A stretch of 64,000 nucleotides of DNA from Gemella massiliensis. GTDB lineage: Bacteria > Bacillota > Bacilli > Staphylococcales > Gemellaceae. The stretch's first letter is position 1. Each line of letters opens with the position of its first letter. Shown here piece after piece: positions 17,726 to 27,865 of this stretch. Location of the stretch: positions 118,778 through 182,777 of the forward strand of contig NZ_LT635545.1 in assembly GCF_900120125.1 (NCBI RefSeq), in the 5' to 3' direction. A program made the translations under genes and the position numbers. The notes below the pieces were generated by a model, which saw only the letters and a program-made list of their open reading frames with translations, had not been told where the DNA came from and did no database searches.

Positions 17726-18860
17726 AGTCTATCCATCCTCTCCAACCTAAATGCATAGTATCATATAAAAAATATTTTTCGTACTCTTTATTACTATAAT
17801 CAAAAATTTCTATATTATTTTCTTTAGCAATTCTTTTTATATTATCATAAGCAACTTTTCGACGTTCTTTAGTAATTCCTGTATAATCATTCCATTTACC
17901 ATTTGATGGAAAAAGTGCAAAACGTAATTCAATACCTAAATCTTTGGCAATGGAGATAAATATATCTAAATCTTTATACTCCGGTGAATCATTATACATC
18001 GTATTTTTTGAAATATCTTTTAAACTTTCGTACTTATTACGGATATATTTATCATAATAACTATTTTCTATAGCGTATTCATTATTACTTGTTTGTTTTT
18101 TAGCCTCATTTGTAAAATGTTCTTTAAGTTCTTCCCAATTATACTTCGGTGTTACAGCTCCGTTTAATGAATAATTTTCAATGCTGTTATTTTTATAAAA
18201 CTTATATTTTGTTTTAAAACCGGTAATATAATTATCTAATTCTAAAAATTTTCTAGTAATACCGCTACCTTTGTTATCTATAAAATATTTTTTATAACTT
18301 TCAAATTTTTTAGCCATTTCCTTATTGTTTGATGCTAATTCTATAACACGGTTAATAAATTTTTCTTTTGTTTTCTTCATTATTTTTGGATTATTCATAG
18401 TATTAAAAACGTGTTCTTCAGAAATTTTGGAGATAAAAGCATCTTTTTGAATACCGTTTTTATTATCAAACCACTGAATAGATTCAATCATAACAACCTT
18501 ATTGTTAGGTATAGCATTTCCTATTGAACCCAATGTTGCCGCATGAATAATATTTTGTGAATTTCCTACACCTATTTGCATTATATTAAAATCATTATAA
18601 TTAAAAATATTTTTGGGATGATACTTTTCATTAATCGTTGCCGTTAATTCCGATGAACCTAATAAAACGGTGGTATTTTTTGTCATATTTTTTGTTAATA
18701 TATCATAACTTTTATATTTTTCCGCTGAAATATTATAACGAACTCTATTATCCTCCACTTTATAATAATTTTCTATTTTTTTTATATAAGTACATTTTAA
18801 CATCGTTAAGGACAGTGCAACTAATACAACAGCTAAAATAAATGCTTTTAATTTCGCCAT
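17688..18860 (-). CDS. dltD: D-alanyl-lipoteichoic acid biosynthesis protein DltD
   Basis: A 390-residue membrane-anchored SGNH-like hydrolase that takes part in transferring D-alanine to lipoteichoic acid on the outer face. One N-terminal helix (KLKAFILAVVLVALSL) anchors it. The nucleophile motif is TVLLGSSELTA, and the C-terminal YDTMHLGWRGW holds the Asp/His pair. The start at ATG 18860, 5 bp after the dltC stop, gives the expected N-terminus. A reading from 18920 adds 20 residues inside dltC and is less likely. It is the fourth gene of dltABCD. Confidence 0.93.
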   Translation of the reverse strand: MAKLKAFILAVVLVALSLTMLKCTYIKKIENYYKVEDNRVRYNISAEKYKSYDILTKNMTKNTTVLLGSSELTATINEKYHPKNIFNYNDFNIMQIGVGNSQNIIHAATLGSIGNAIPNNKVVMIESIQWFDNKNGIQKDAFISKISEEHVFNTMNNPKIMKKTKEKFINRVIELASNNKEMAKKFESYKKYFIDNKGSGITRKFLELDNYITGFKTKYKFYKNNSIENYSLNGAVTPKYNWEELKEHFTNEAKKQTSNNEYAIENSYYDKYIRNKYESLKDISKNTMYNDSPEYKDLDIFISIAKDLGIELRFALFPSNGKWNDYTGITKERRKVAYDNIKRIAKENNIEIFDYSNKEYEKYFLYDTMHLGWRGWIDFERDLYNFAKKT

Positions 18861-18864
18861 ATTA

Positions 18865-19095
18865 CTATACTCTATTTTCCAAGTAACTAATAACTTTATT
18901 CGGCGTATCAATTTCTTCATATGTTACTTCTGTCGGTGCTATCACAATACCGAAATTTTCCTCAATATGCGCCAGCATTTCTACAAAAGCTAATGAATCC
19001 ATTAACCCCTCTTCTTTCATATTAACATTTAAATCTTCTTTTACAATTTCATCTTCACAGATTTCTTCCAACATATCTAATATTTCTTCTCTCAT
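18865..19095 (-). CDS. dltC: D-alanyl carrier protein DltC
   Basis: A 76-residue acyl-carrier-like protein. Ser34 in GLMDSLAFVEML is the 4'-phosphopantetheine attachment site. The protein is strongly acidic with four predicted helices, the normal family length. DltA loads D-alanine onto the pantetheine thiol, and DltB moves it to the outside. It lies 11 bp after dltB and 5 bp before dltD in the operon. Confidence 0.95.
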   Translation of the reverse strand: MREEILDMLEEICEDEIVKEDLNVNMKEEGLMDSLAFVEMLAHIEENFGIVIAPTEVTYEEIDTPNKVISYLENRV

Positions 19096-19105
19096 TATTC
19101 TACTC

Positions 19106-20266
19106 CTATACTTTTAGTATCACACGTATTACTTTCTCCGCTTCTCCTGAGAAAATAAATAAACCGAATGTGATTAAATTTAACGTAATAACCCAACTTA
19201 CTACCTTATACCATTTTTTATTCCTATTTCTTTTATAAAATTTTACTTTTTTCTGATAATATTCAAAACATGCCATTAATATTCCATGATAAACACCATA
19301 TATAATATAACTAAAGGTCAATCCGTGCCATAATCCCATTAAAATCATATTAACCATATAAGCATACATTGCTGTATTAAGACGTGTTTTAAAAATCTTT
19401 TTCTTAGTGGTTGAAATAAATACTCTTGAAAATACAAAATCCCTAAGCCATGTTGATAATGTGATATGCCACCTATTCCAAAAATCTTTTATATCTACAC
19501 TTAAAAAAGGTTTATTAAAATTTAACGGTGTCTGTATACCGAGTATATTACTACTTCCTACAGCCATTAAACTGTATCCGGCAAAATCAAAAAATAAATA
19601 TAATGTGTATAAGTACATATATTTAACTGAATAAGAAATAACCCCATGATTTGTTAACGTTATCAGGTAATGATAACAATAGGTTGATATTACAACTTTG
19701 TACAAAAGACCAAGTATTAAACGATATACACCTTCTCCTGCCAACTCAAAATATTCCTTTTTTGATAAATCATTTTTTATATCCTCTTTAAAACGTCTAC
19801 TTCTATCTATCGGGCCTGAACTAATTGTTGGGAAAAACAATAAGAAGTTTAAATATTCTACCGGTAATATTTTTTCTTTTATCACCCCATCGTATATTTC
19901 AACTATTATTTGAATTGTTTTAAACGACATATACGATATACCGATAAAAGTAAAAAGTTGGATACTTGCAAGTGTAAATATTTTGTTTAATACTAACGGT
20001 GCTATCGAAATAAATATTAATAATTTCAATAACTTTTTATTATTTGTGTTACGTTGGGCAATAAATACTAATAAATATTCAAATACAATAAAAATTACCA
20101 AATAGCACAACATTAATGTACTTTTACCATAAATAACACCCGCAAACACAATTGACAATAACAATATATAATATTCTATATTTTTTCTAAATAATTTCAG
20201 TATAAATCCAACTAATAACGCTATGATAAGAAAAAAGAAAAATTCATTACCTTCAAAATAATTCAT
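19106..20266 (-). CDS. dltB: D-alanyl transfer protein DltB (MBOAT)
   Basis: A 386-residue multi-pass membrane acyltransferase. The MBOAT signature lies in FWNRWHITLSTWLRDFVF, and the catalytic histidine in MGLWHGLTFSYIIYGVYHG. DltB accepts D-alanine from DltC and passes it across the membrane towards teichoic acids. Its start follows the dltA stop by one base, with AAGGGGATG as the ribosome site, indicating translational coupling. Length and helix pattern are normal. Confidence 0.95.
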   Translation of the reverse strand: MNYFEGNEFFFFLIIALLVGFILKLFRKNIEYYILLLSIVFAGVIYGKSTLMLCYLVIFIVFEYLLVFIAQRNTNNKKLLKLLIFISIAPLVLNKIFTLASIQLFTFIGISYMSFKTIQIIVEIYDGVIKEKILPVEYLNFLLFFPTISSGPIDRSRRFKEDIKNDLSKKEYFELAGEGVYRLILGLLYKVVISTYCYHYLITLTNHGVISYSVKYMYLYTLYLFFDFAGYSLMAVGSSNILGIQTPLNFNKPFLSVDIKDFWNRWHITLSTWLRDFVFSRVFISTTKKKIFKTRLNTAMYAYMVNMILMGLWHGLTFSYIIYGVYHGILMACFEYYQKKVKFYKRNRNKKWYKVVSWVITLNLITFGLFIFSGEAEKVIRVILKV

Positions 20267-20267
20267 T

Positions 20268-21770
20268 TTACATCCCCTTTAATTTTTTCTTATCTATTTT
20301 CCCGTTATTATTAAGTGGCATTTCATCTAGGAAAATTATTTTTTTAGGAATCATATAATCAGGAACCAGTTTTTTTAATTCCGATTTTATTTTTTTTATA
20401 ACTTCAAAGCGTTGTTCTATATTTTCACCATAGACTATATATGTAGTTAAACTATGAACTTTTTCATCTTTATAATTGGGTATTGTCGCTGCTTGCCTTA
20501 TTTTCTTATTTTTTAATAGGTTAGCATCAATATCCTCCAACTCTATTCTATGCCCATGTAACTTAACTTGAAAATCCATCCGTCCTTCACAAAAAAGAAA
20601 ACCGTCTTCAAAATAACCCATATCACCGGTTCGATAACTACGATGTACCGTATTATTAATTTTTTTCGTTGAAAATTTTTCTTTCGTTATTTTTTCATTT
20701 TTAAAGTATCCTTTAGCAACCGTATCCCCAATAATGACAATTTCTCCTTTACCGTTAGTATCCGGATTTACTATTTCTACCTGACTTTTCGGTTTTATCA
20801 CACCTACCGGCAGGTTAGTAGAATACTTCTTATTTATCTCTTCTGTTATTTCTATCCATGTAACCATAACCGTTGATTCGGTTGGCCCATAAGTATTAAT
20901 AACCTGTGAATTAGGAAATTTCTTGTGAATTTTCTCTACCGTTGTACTGAAAAGTTTTTCTCCACAAAAGATAAATTGTTCTATTTTAGGAAGTAAATTA
21001 TAATTAAACCTTTCATCCATAAAACACATTTCAATAAATGACGGTGTTGAAATCCAAATATCAGCTTGAGAACTAGATAGTTCTATAAACATATCTTTAA
21101 AATTTTCCTGATGTTTTCTGTCTATTTGAATAAGAGTAGCACCTAAAAATAACGCAGGCCATAGTGACATAACCGACAAATCAAATGAAAACGGCGGATG
21201 TCCTAAAAAAGTGAGTTCTGTTTTATCTTTATAATACCCTGTATACCACTTGAGGAAATTATTCAAATTATTGTAAGTAATACAAACACCCTTAGGTTTT
21301 CCCGTACTACCTGATGTAAAAATAATATAATATATATCTTCATCCTGAACATAATATTTAGAATTTATTCTATTTTTACCGGTAGCAATAATTTTTTCTG
21401 CATATTCTACACTTAAAGTTTCACATTCCAATTTTATGTCTTCTGTAATTAAAACCAATTTAGTATTAACTGTATCTACTATTTCTTCCACTCGCTCTTT
21501 AGGAGTATTAGTGTCAACAGGACAAAAAGCTCTTCCTGATTTCACACACGCTAAAAAATACACCAACATAAACGGATGTTTATGCCCATAGACAACTATT
21601 GGCGTCTTATCGTAACCTAATCGTTCTTGTATATAATATGCAAGTTTATCTGAATATTCCAGCAGTTGTTTATAAGTAAGATTGGCATTTTTGTAAATAT
21701 TATTAATGTAAGCTGTCTTTAGGCTTTTTTCGTATTCACTTATTTTTTCTAAAAATTTATAGCTTTTCAT
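20268..21770 (-). CDS. dltA: D-alanine:D-alanyl carrier protein ligase DltA
   Basis: A 500-residue adenylation enzyme that activates D-alanine with ATP and loads it on DltC. Motifs in order are YIIFTSGSTGKPKG (ATP loop), FSFDLSVMSLWPAL, TYGPTEST, RTGDMGYFEDGF and the C-terminal NNNGKIDKKKLK with the catalytic lysine. The start is ATG 21770 with a weak AGAGAG site; an earlier in-frame ATG at 21797 would add nine residues. TATAAT lies just upstream near 21800. It is the first gene of the dlt operon, which lowers cell-surface negative charge and protects against cationic peptides. Confidence 0.94.
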   Translation of the reverse strand: MKSYKFLEKISEYEKSLKTAYINNIYKNANLTYKQLLEYSDKLAYYIQERLGYDKTPIVVYGHKHPFMLVYFLACVKSGRAFCPVDTNTPKERVEEIVDTVNTKLVLITEDIKLECETLSVEYAEKIIATGKNRINSKYYVQDEDIYYIIFTSGSTGKPKGVCITYNNLNNFLKWYTGYYKDKTELTFLGHPPFSFDLSVMSLWPALFLGATLIQIDRKHQENFKDMFIELSSSQADIWISTPSFIEMCFMDERFNYNLLPKIEQFIFCGEKLFSTTVEKIHKKFPNSQVINTYGPTESTVMVTWIEITEEINKKYSTNLPVGVIKPKSQVEIVNPDTNGKGEIVIIGDTVAKGYFKNEKITKEKFSTKKINNTVHRSYRTGDMGYFEDGFLFCEGRMDFQVKLHGHRIELEDIDANLLKNKKIRQAATIPNYKDEKVHSLTTYIVYGENIEQRFEVIKKIKSELKKLVPDYMIPKKIIFLDEMPLNNNGKIDKKKLKGM

Positions 21771-21985
21771 AATAACTCTCTCTTGAAAAATAATCATTCT
21801 ATTATATTACAAATTCTAACAAAGGTTATTAAAAATTAATTAAAAGGCGAGATGAAAATTATGATCTCAAAGAAATCTACTTTCAATCCCACCTTACAAA
21901 ATCTATCAAACTTTAAAAATTTTTATTTAAAACAACTCAAAGTTAAAAATCATCTGTGCCAATTATTGTTTTTTATTCAACTACT

Positions 21986-22648
21986 TTATCGTTTATCTAT
22001 TATCTTAACAACCGCATCTCCCAAAAATTGTAGAGCGAAAACTATAATTAAAATTAGTATTGTAGCTACAAATGTCAAGGTATTATTATTACGTTGAAAA
22101 CCGTCAAGATAAGCAAGATTCCCTAATCCGCCGGCTCCAATAATTCCTGCCATTGCAGTCGAACCGACAAGGGCAATAGCTGTTACCGTTATACCTGAAA
22201 CAATCGCAGGTAAACTTTCCGGTATAAGAACTTTTAAAATAATTGTTGAATTTTTTGCTCCCATTGCTCGTGCCGCTTCAATAACACCTTTATCTACTTC
22301 ACGTAGACCAATTTCTACTAAACGGGCATAAAACGGTGAGGCTGAAATAACTAACGCCGGTATTGCCGCTTGCACTCCTATAATACTGCCAACTAAAATT
22401 TTAGTAAACGGTAATAACAATACAATCAAAATAATAAAAGGTATTGCCCTAAAAATATTAACGATTGCCGTTATTACGGTATAAAATCCTCGTCCGAACG
22501 TACTTTTGCTATTTGACGTAACATACAATAACAACCCTAAAAACAACCCTATTATAAAAACTAATATCAATGACTCAAAAGTCATTATTAATGTTTCGAC
22601 TGTCTTTCCTTGTACCTTATCCCAGTTAATTCGTGAAAAATCAAACAT
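21986..22648 (-). CDS. metI: Methionine ABC transporter permease MetI
   Basis: A 220-residue ABC permease with five hydrophobic segments. The EAA coupling loop is seen in EAARAMGAKNSTIILKVLIPES. It forms the channel of the methionine importer with MetN. Its ATG overlaps the metN stop by one base (TAATG), so the two are coupled. No metQ solute-binding gene follows; the binding protein must be encoded elsewhere. Expression should respond to the T-box leader upstream of metN. Confidence 0.92.
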   Translation of the reverse strand: MFDFSRINWDKVQGKTVETLIMTFESLILVFIIGLFLGLLLYVTSNSKSTFGRGFYTVITAIVNIFRAIPFIILIVLLLPFTKILVGSIIGVQAAIPALVISASPFYARLVEIGLREVDKGVIEAARAMGAKNSTIILKVLIPESLPAIVSGITVTAIALVGSTAMAGIIGAGGLGNLAYLDGFQRNNNTLTFVATILILIIVFALQFLGDAVVKIIDKR

Positions 22649-23661
22649 TATAACACCTCCGTTAAAATTCCTAATTCATTTAATTTTGTAATTGCTTTTT
22701 GGATATTTTCGTCTGTTCCTATTAATTGAACAAATAAAGTTCCAATATTTGCATCTGCTGTCTTATCAAGATGTCCGTTAATAATCGTAAAATCGAAATC
22801 TATTTCTTTTACTAATGTGCTTAAAATCGGTTTTTTCGAAGTACTGTTACTAAATGTAAATTTAATTATAACACCATCAGTAAATGTTTCTTTCCATTCT
22901 TTAATATTTTCTTGTTCCTCAGTTTGCGAAGCAAACGATGTTTGACTTAAGAATTTTTTTGCAACCTCTTGTTTCGGATGATAGAATACATCAGTAACTA
23001 AACCATTCTCCGCTATTCCTCCATTATCAATAACAGCTACTTTTGTACAGATTGTTTTAATAACATTCATTTCATGAGTGATAAGTACCACTGTAATATT
23101 AGTCTCAGCATGAATTTTTTTTATTAAATCAAGTACTTCCGCAGTTGTTTCGGGATCTAATGCACTTGTTGCCTCATCACATAAAAGAATTGTCGGGTTT
23201 CCTGCTAAAGCACGCGCAATACCGACACGCTGCTTTTGACCTCCTGATAGTTGCGATGGGTAAGAATTTAATCTATCTTCTAAACCGACTAATTTAGCAA
23301 GTTCTCTTACTCTTGGTTTAATTTCAGATTTTGATTTACCTAAAATTTCCAATGGAAAAGCAATATTCTCAGCAACCGTTCTACTCCACAACAAGTTAAA
23401 ATGTTGGAAAATCATTCCGATTTTTTGACGTTTTAGACGACGTTGCTCTTCATTAATTTTATTAAAATCTTCACCATCAATAATAACTTCACCGCTCGTT
23501 GCAACTTCCAAACCGTTTAACAATCTGACAAGCGTTGATTTTCCTGCACCGGAATAGCCTATTATCCCGTATATATCACCTTTTTCCACTTTTAAATTAA
23601 TATCTTTTAAGGCGTGAACCTTATTATTATAAATTTTGTTAACATTTTTTAACTCAATCAT
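22648..23661 (-). CDS. metN: Methionine ABC transporter ATP-binding protein MetN
   Basis: A 337-residue ABC ATPase. Walker A is GYSGAGKSTLV (residues ~34-44), the signature LSGGQKQRVGIARAL, Walker B ILLCDEATSALDP. The C-terminal ~90 residues form the NIL domain that in E. coli MetN binds methionine and inhibits transport when the cell is replete. Start ATG 23661 follows AAAGGAGAAATAT. It heads metNI behind a T-box leader, consistent with an amino-acid importer controlled by tRNA charging. Confidence 0.94.
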   Translation of the reverse strand: MIELKNVNKIYNNKVHALKDINLKVEKGDIYGIIGYSGAGKSTLVRLLNGLEVATSGEVIIDGEDFNKINEEQRRLKRQKIGMIFQHFNLLWSRTVAENIAFPLEILGKSKSEIKPRVRELAKLVGLEDRLNSYPSQLSGGQKQRVGIARALAGNPTILLCDEATSALDPETTAEVLDLIKKIHAETNITVVLITHEMNVIKTICTKVAVIDNGGIAENGLVTDVFYHPKQEVAKKFLSQTSFASQTEEQENIKEWKETFTDGVIIKFTFSNSTSKKPILSTLVKEIDFDFTIINGHLDKTADANIGTLFVQLIGTDENIQKAITKLNELGILTEVL

Positions 23662-23689
23662 ATATTTCTCCTTTCAAATTGTAATAAAT

Positions 23690-23728
23690 AAAAAAGACCC
23701 CCTTACTCTGCAAATGCAGAATAAGGGC
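23690..23728 (-). terminator. T-box terminator before metN
   Basis: On the minus strand CCCTTATTCTGC pairs with GCAGAGTAAGGG around ATTT, followed by a T-run. It lies directly after the T-box antiterminator sequence and is the default OFF structure. Confidence 0.9.
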
Positions 23729-23905
23729 GTCGTCCGCGGTACCACCTTATTTTTTACTTTCTAAGCTACCAACATAGCCTTTCCTATAACGTGGATACCC
23801 GAATAAAGTTCACATAATGTTTACTTCATTAACCACTCAAACCATTTTCCAAAATTTTATAATATGTCTTTTCAGCCACCGACACTCTCTATTAATTATA
23901 GCCAT
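23690..23905 (-). ncRNA. T-box leader of metNI, probably tRNA-Met responsive
   Basis: The minus strand contains the near-invariant T-box AAGGTGGTACCGCG (23735-23748), the AG-box AGAGAGTGTC (23881-23892), a GGTGG / GAAAAG stem I region and a terminator. Uncharged tRNA would bind the specifier in stem I and stabilise the antiterminator. A candidate specifier is ATG (23813-23815) in the ATTATGTGAAC loop sequence, fitting the methionine transporter downstream. T-box identity is firm; the specifier assignment is inferred. Confidence 0.92.
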
Positions 23906-23947
23906 TTTGTACTTATTTGAGTTTTGGTTTTTATTAAGATTACTCAA

Positions 23948-23976
23948 AGTATATCACTATAAAAAATTATTGTCAA
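23948..23976 (-). promoter_or_regulatory. Consensus promoter of the metNI T-box transcript
   Basis: TTGACA (23971-23976), a 17-nt spacer, then TATACT (23948-23953) on the minus strand. It is about 50 nt before the AG-box. Confidence 0.88.
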
Positions 23977-24009
23977 GATAAAAGAGTGGAATTTTCTGAT
24001 AATTTAATA

Positions 24010-27000
24010 TTATTTTCTTTCCAAAATTTTCTTTCTTAATTCCTTTTTACTAATATCTACTTTATGTTTATATTCCAACCTTGTATCAGTATTGGATGAA
24101 TAGTTATATAGAGTTTGTTTTTCTGACATATAGTTATCCGATACTTCATAATCATCCAATACATACTCAAATGTATAAATTTTTTCTAAAGCAACCATTA
24201 TGTTATCTAAATTTTTAGCCGTTATTATTGAAAGTTCTCTACTGTTGTACGCTTTATGAATATCCGAACCATGTATTCCTTTTTTTGTAATACGAAGATA
24301 CATAATATCACTTGTAATTTCTTTAAATTCACTAAGATTTACTAAATCACTGTTAGCTATTCCTCTTAATCTAAATTTACTTAGCTCTTTTCCAATTTTT
24401 GCTATTTCCCTGTAAAAAACACCGAAAATATCATCACTTTTTTTATTAAGAAGCATTTCACTCGCCAGAGCATAGGTTAAAACCTGTGAAACAAATCCTA
24501 ACTCCAACATATCCAATTTAAAATTCGTTTCACTACTTTTATAGTCTATAACCAAAATATTCTTATTTAAAACATCTATCCTATCTATTGTTCCGGTAAA
24601 TTTCAAAGTTGGAACATTATATATTCTTTCTAATTTCTTGGTTATAACATTACCTGTTTCTAACTCCTTACAACTAATTTTATCTTCAGAAATAACTAAC
24701 TCGAATTTTTTCTCTAAAAATTTCGGCTCATATTTTGTTAAAGCAACATACTTAATTTCTATTGCAACAGCCAGTACTAAACGTCTAATTAATATTTTTA
24801 AATTATAACTATATGTATTTAAAATCTTAATAAATTGTAGAGTTTCCAGTATATCTTTATTAGTAGAATTGTAAACTACACTTTCTATCTTCTCTTGAAT
24901 ATTAAATAATTCTATAATTTCCATATCTTCCAAATATTCTAAATCTACTTTATTTGCCGAGTTTTTTATAAAATTTATAATTTTTTCATCAGCTAATACC
25001 GCATGGAAAAATCTTCCCGTTACTAAATTGTCAAGTTCTACTTTACTATCTTCCTTAACTCCCAACATTCTTTTTATAAAAAATAAATACGGGTTTTTTT
25101 CAAAATCAGAAATTTTGGAAATACTGAAATTTGAAAATTTATCTCCATGAAGTTCTAAAAACTTACTAATATTTTCTTCCGATAACTTAAATTTGTAATC
25201 TTTTATAATCATAGGTAGATAGTTTCTCACCACATTATTATTAGAAAAATATATTCTATCATTCAACTCTGAATAAACTTCCGTTTCTATCTTAGTTTCC
25301 TGTTCTCTCAAACCAATATAGTTATTTATAAAAAACGTTATTAATTGTGATAATAGAGAAACTTCTTTTGTTTCGCTACCTTTCACCTCTTGATAACGAC
25401 GGTATATTTTTACGAATAAGTAATTAAACTCCTGCGCTGTGTAGATTTCATTTATATTCTCCAAATAGTAACTATAATTATTAATATTAAACTCCAATAT
25501 TTTATCTGTTTCTTTCTCTGAAATATTGACCAGCATAGATTTTACTACATTTAGATAAGTAGAGGCGAAACTTTCTTTAAAACTCTTATCAATGCTACTA
25601 TAACTAATATATGTACATTCCTTTGCCCTTGTTAATGCTATATAAGCAACAAACTCTTCATCTATCAATGAAGCTTTTACGGTCGGGGATATATATAACT
25701 CTTTCGTAATAAAATATTCTTTATCATTATCATCTAATAAACCACTTTTTTTAGATTTCGGAAGAACTTCTTTATTAAAACCAATAACAAAAACAACTTT
25801 TTTATTTTCAACTTTCGCAAGATCCATTGTTGACATTATTATCGAATTATTTATTTCGGGGATACTGCGATATTTTATTTTTGATAAACCTATAGTTAAT
25901 AAATCAACAAATTTATTATAACTTAATACTTCGTTTTTAAAATTATTATTTATATTATCTAATAAGGTTAATGTTTTTTTGTAAACTTGACGATCAATAC
26001 TATCTATTTTCAACTCTTCTATATTGTCATACTCACCATCTTCTTTATCTAAAGTCATTTTAATATCACAATAACTAAATAGCTGTTCTATTTGTTTTAT
26101 ATAAGCTGTTATCTTTTTATTTTTTTCGTTAATTATAGCTTGTATTTTTTCTGTTAGTTCAGTTAAGGCTTCTGCCAACACAAATAATTGTTCTGTACTA
26201 AAATCAAAAACAGGTTCTGTAAAGTAATCTATTTTTAAATCTTCAAGTTTTGTTATTAATTTTCTTGTTAAAATATTGTCGATATCATAAATAGAAATAT
26301 CCTTGATAATTACACCGCTTATCTTTTCTTTATCTAATAATTTCACCCTTTTATCAAACTCGCTTTTACTTAGCTTACTGTCATTGAATAAAATAACTGA
26401 TAACATTTTTTGCTTATAAATTTTTTCAATATTTGTTAAACGTGTTTTTAATATTTTTATTATACTATCTTTAAAATTTTTGGGGTCAAAGTTTAAAGAC
26501 AATGTTAAAAATTTTATTAATCGATGATGACTTACATTTTCATCTTTATCAAGGTGAATGACTAAACCATAATCATTAAAAATATTAATATAATTCTCAT
26601 AGGTATTATCCCGATACAAAATTGCTATATCATTTTCTAAAATATTTTTCTCCGATTTTAATTTCAAAATTTCTCTCGCTACTTGCTTTACTTCTAATTC
26701 TTTATTTTTAGCACGAATTATTTTTATACTGTCGTCCGATTCTTTTAAAGACTTAAATGCTTTATAATAATTATTAGCTAAGTATTCATTAGATACACCT
26801 TTAAAACGTCCGATATGAGTGTTTATAATTTTAGAATTTATAACTGTATCTTCCTTTATTTTAAAATACAACGTATTTATATTTTTGTTTTTTACCATGG
26901 CAATGATATTAAAATCAATATTAGAATTTTTTCTAAGTATTTCATTCAAATTAGCAACTACCTCATGAGATTTTCTAAACATATCAAGTTTATATTTATT

Positions 27001-27789
27001 GTCACCATGAAGATCCGCCAAGTAAAATTTATTGTATTTAATATTTTCTATTTCATAACCTTCCGCCACCTGCTTCAAGTCTACATTAAAATATCTGTTT
27101 GCATCTGCTATTACACTAAATACTACTCTTTTAGAAAGTTGAATTAGTTTTTCTATATAACTGTACTCTTGCAAAGAAAAATTGTAAAAAGCATCTATAT
27201 AAAAAATATAATTACTTAAATCTAAATACTTTGAATAAAGTAAAAACTCATCTATGTAGTCTTCTTTATCCATTAAGAAAGATTTTTTTACCAATTTCGT
27301 ATATTCCAGATAAATTTCTAAAACTGCTTCAAGTTTATTTTTATGAGCTTCTTCCGGATTTTTATTATTTTCTAAATAATCTTCCAATCTATTAATAGTT
27401 ATTCTATATTGCTTTAATTCTCTTATAATATCTTGCACCACTTCAATAAAACTGCTATCTTGCAAAATTCTTCTTACTAAAAAATTATCACTATTTTTTA
27501 AATTCAAGGCAGCTTTATAAAAATAAAATGGTTTAATATCATCTCCTAAAGAATTTGAAGTATCTATTCCTAGTTTTTTATATAATTTTTTTGTTAAACT
27601 GGAAAAATTCATAACATCAATGTTAAAAGTACCGCCAAATTTCTCACATAATAATTTTTCAAAATTATAACTGTTTTGCTCCGGCGTTAAAACTATTATC
27701 TTGCTATTTTTTCTATTTTTATCTATGTCATTAAGTATAAAATCGGTCTTCCCAAAACCGCTCGGTGAAATTAATAGATCTAACTGCAT
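24010..27789 (-). CDS. rexB: ATP-dependent nuclease subunit B, RexB/AddB type
   Basis: A 1,259-residue AddB/RexB-family protein, the partner of the AddA helicase-nuclease in repair of double-strand breaks. The N-terminal nucleotide loop is LLISPSGFGKTDF. A RecB-type nuclease domain lies near the C-terminus (FTGTIDRID, ILVIDYKSS, then VSQVLTYALA). The four cysteines that bind a 4Fe-4S cluster in Bacillus AddB are not visible: FEKNPYLFFI has Asn at the first Cys position and the C-terminal ~60 residues hold no Cys. This agrees with the cluster-free RexB subtype. Start ATG 27789 has GGAGGTGTGAT. No addA gene is adjacent on either side. Confidence 0.85.
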   Translation of the reverse strand: MQLDLLISPSGFGKTDFILNDIDKNRKNSKIIVLTPEQNSYNFEKLLCEKFGGTFNIDVMNFSSLTKKLYKKLGIDTSNSLGDDIKPFYFYKAALNLKNSDNFLVRRILQDSSFIEVVQDIIRELKQYRITINRLEDYLENNKNPEEAHKNKLEAVLEIYLEYTKLVKKSFLMDKEDYIDEFLLYSKYLDLSNYIFYIDAFYNFSLQEYSYIEKLIQLSKRVVFSVIADANRYFNVDLKQVAEGYEIENIKYNKFYLADLHGDNKYKLDMFRKSHEVVANLNEILRKNSNIDFNIIAMVKNKNINTLYFKIKEDTVINSKIINTHIGRFKGVSNEYLANNYYKAFKSLKESDDSIKIIRAKNKELEVKQVAREILKLKSEKNILENDIAILYRDNTYENYINIFNDYGLVIHLDKDENVSHHRLIKFLTLSLNFDPKNFKDSIIKILKTRLTNIEKIYKQKMLSVILFNDSKLSKSEFDKRVKLLDKEKISGVIIKDISIYDIDNILTRKLITKLEDLKIDYFTEPVFDFSTEQLFVLAEALTELTEKIQAIINEKNKKITAYIKQIEQLFSYCDIKMTLDKEDGEYDNIEELKIDSIDRQVYKKTLTLLDNINNNFKNEVLSYNKFVDLLTIGLSKIKYRSIPEINNSIIMSTMDLAKVENKKVVFVIGFNKEVLPKSKKSGLLDDNDKEYFITKELYISPTVKASLIDEEFVAYIALTRAKECTYISYSSIDKSFKESFASTYLNVVKSMLVNISEKETDKILEFNINNYSYYLENINEIYTAQEFNYLFVKIYRRYQEVKGSETKEVSLLSQLITFFINNYIGLREQETKIETEVYSELNDRIYFSNNNVVRNYLPMIIKDYKFKLSEENISKFLELHGDKFSNFSISKISDFEKNPYLFFIKRMLGVKEDSKVELDNLVTGRFFHAVLADEKIINFIKNSANKVDLEYLEDMEIIELFNIQEKIESVVYNSTNKDILETLQFIKILNTYSYNLKILIRRLVLAVAIEIKYVALTKYEPKFLEKKFELVISEDKISCKELETGNVITKKLERIYNVPTLKFTGTIDRIDVLNKNILVIDYKSSETNFKLDMLELGFVSQVLTYALASEMLLNKKSDDIFGVFYREIAKIGKELSKFRLRGIANSDLVNLSEFKEITSDIMYLRITKKGIHGSDIHKAYNSRELSIITAKNLDNIMVALEKIYTFEYVLDDYEVSDNYMSEKQTLYNYSSNTDTRLEYKHKVDISKKELRKKILERK

Positions 27790-27865
27790 ATCACACCTCC
27801 TATATCTTATTATAATCAAACAACAAGGTCGAGTAAATTATCATCTACCCAACCTTATTTTTGTT

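Noticed and set aside
21852-22097. Plus-strand 81-codon frame overlapping the end of metI
   Set aside because: It overlaps metI antisense, has low-complexity lysine/leucine content and only a poor ribosome site. The first ~130 bp lies in the metI-dlt gap but nothing supports a protein.
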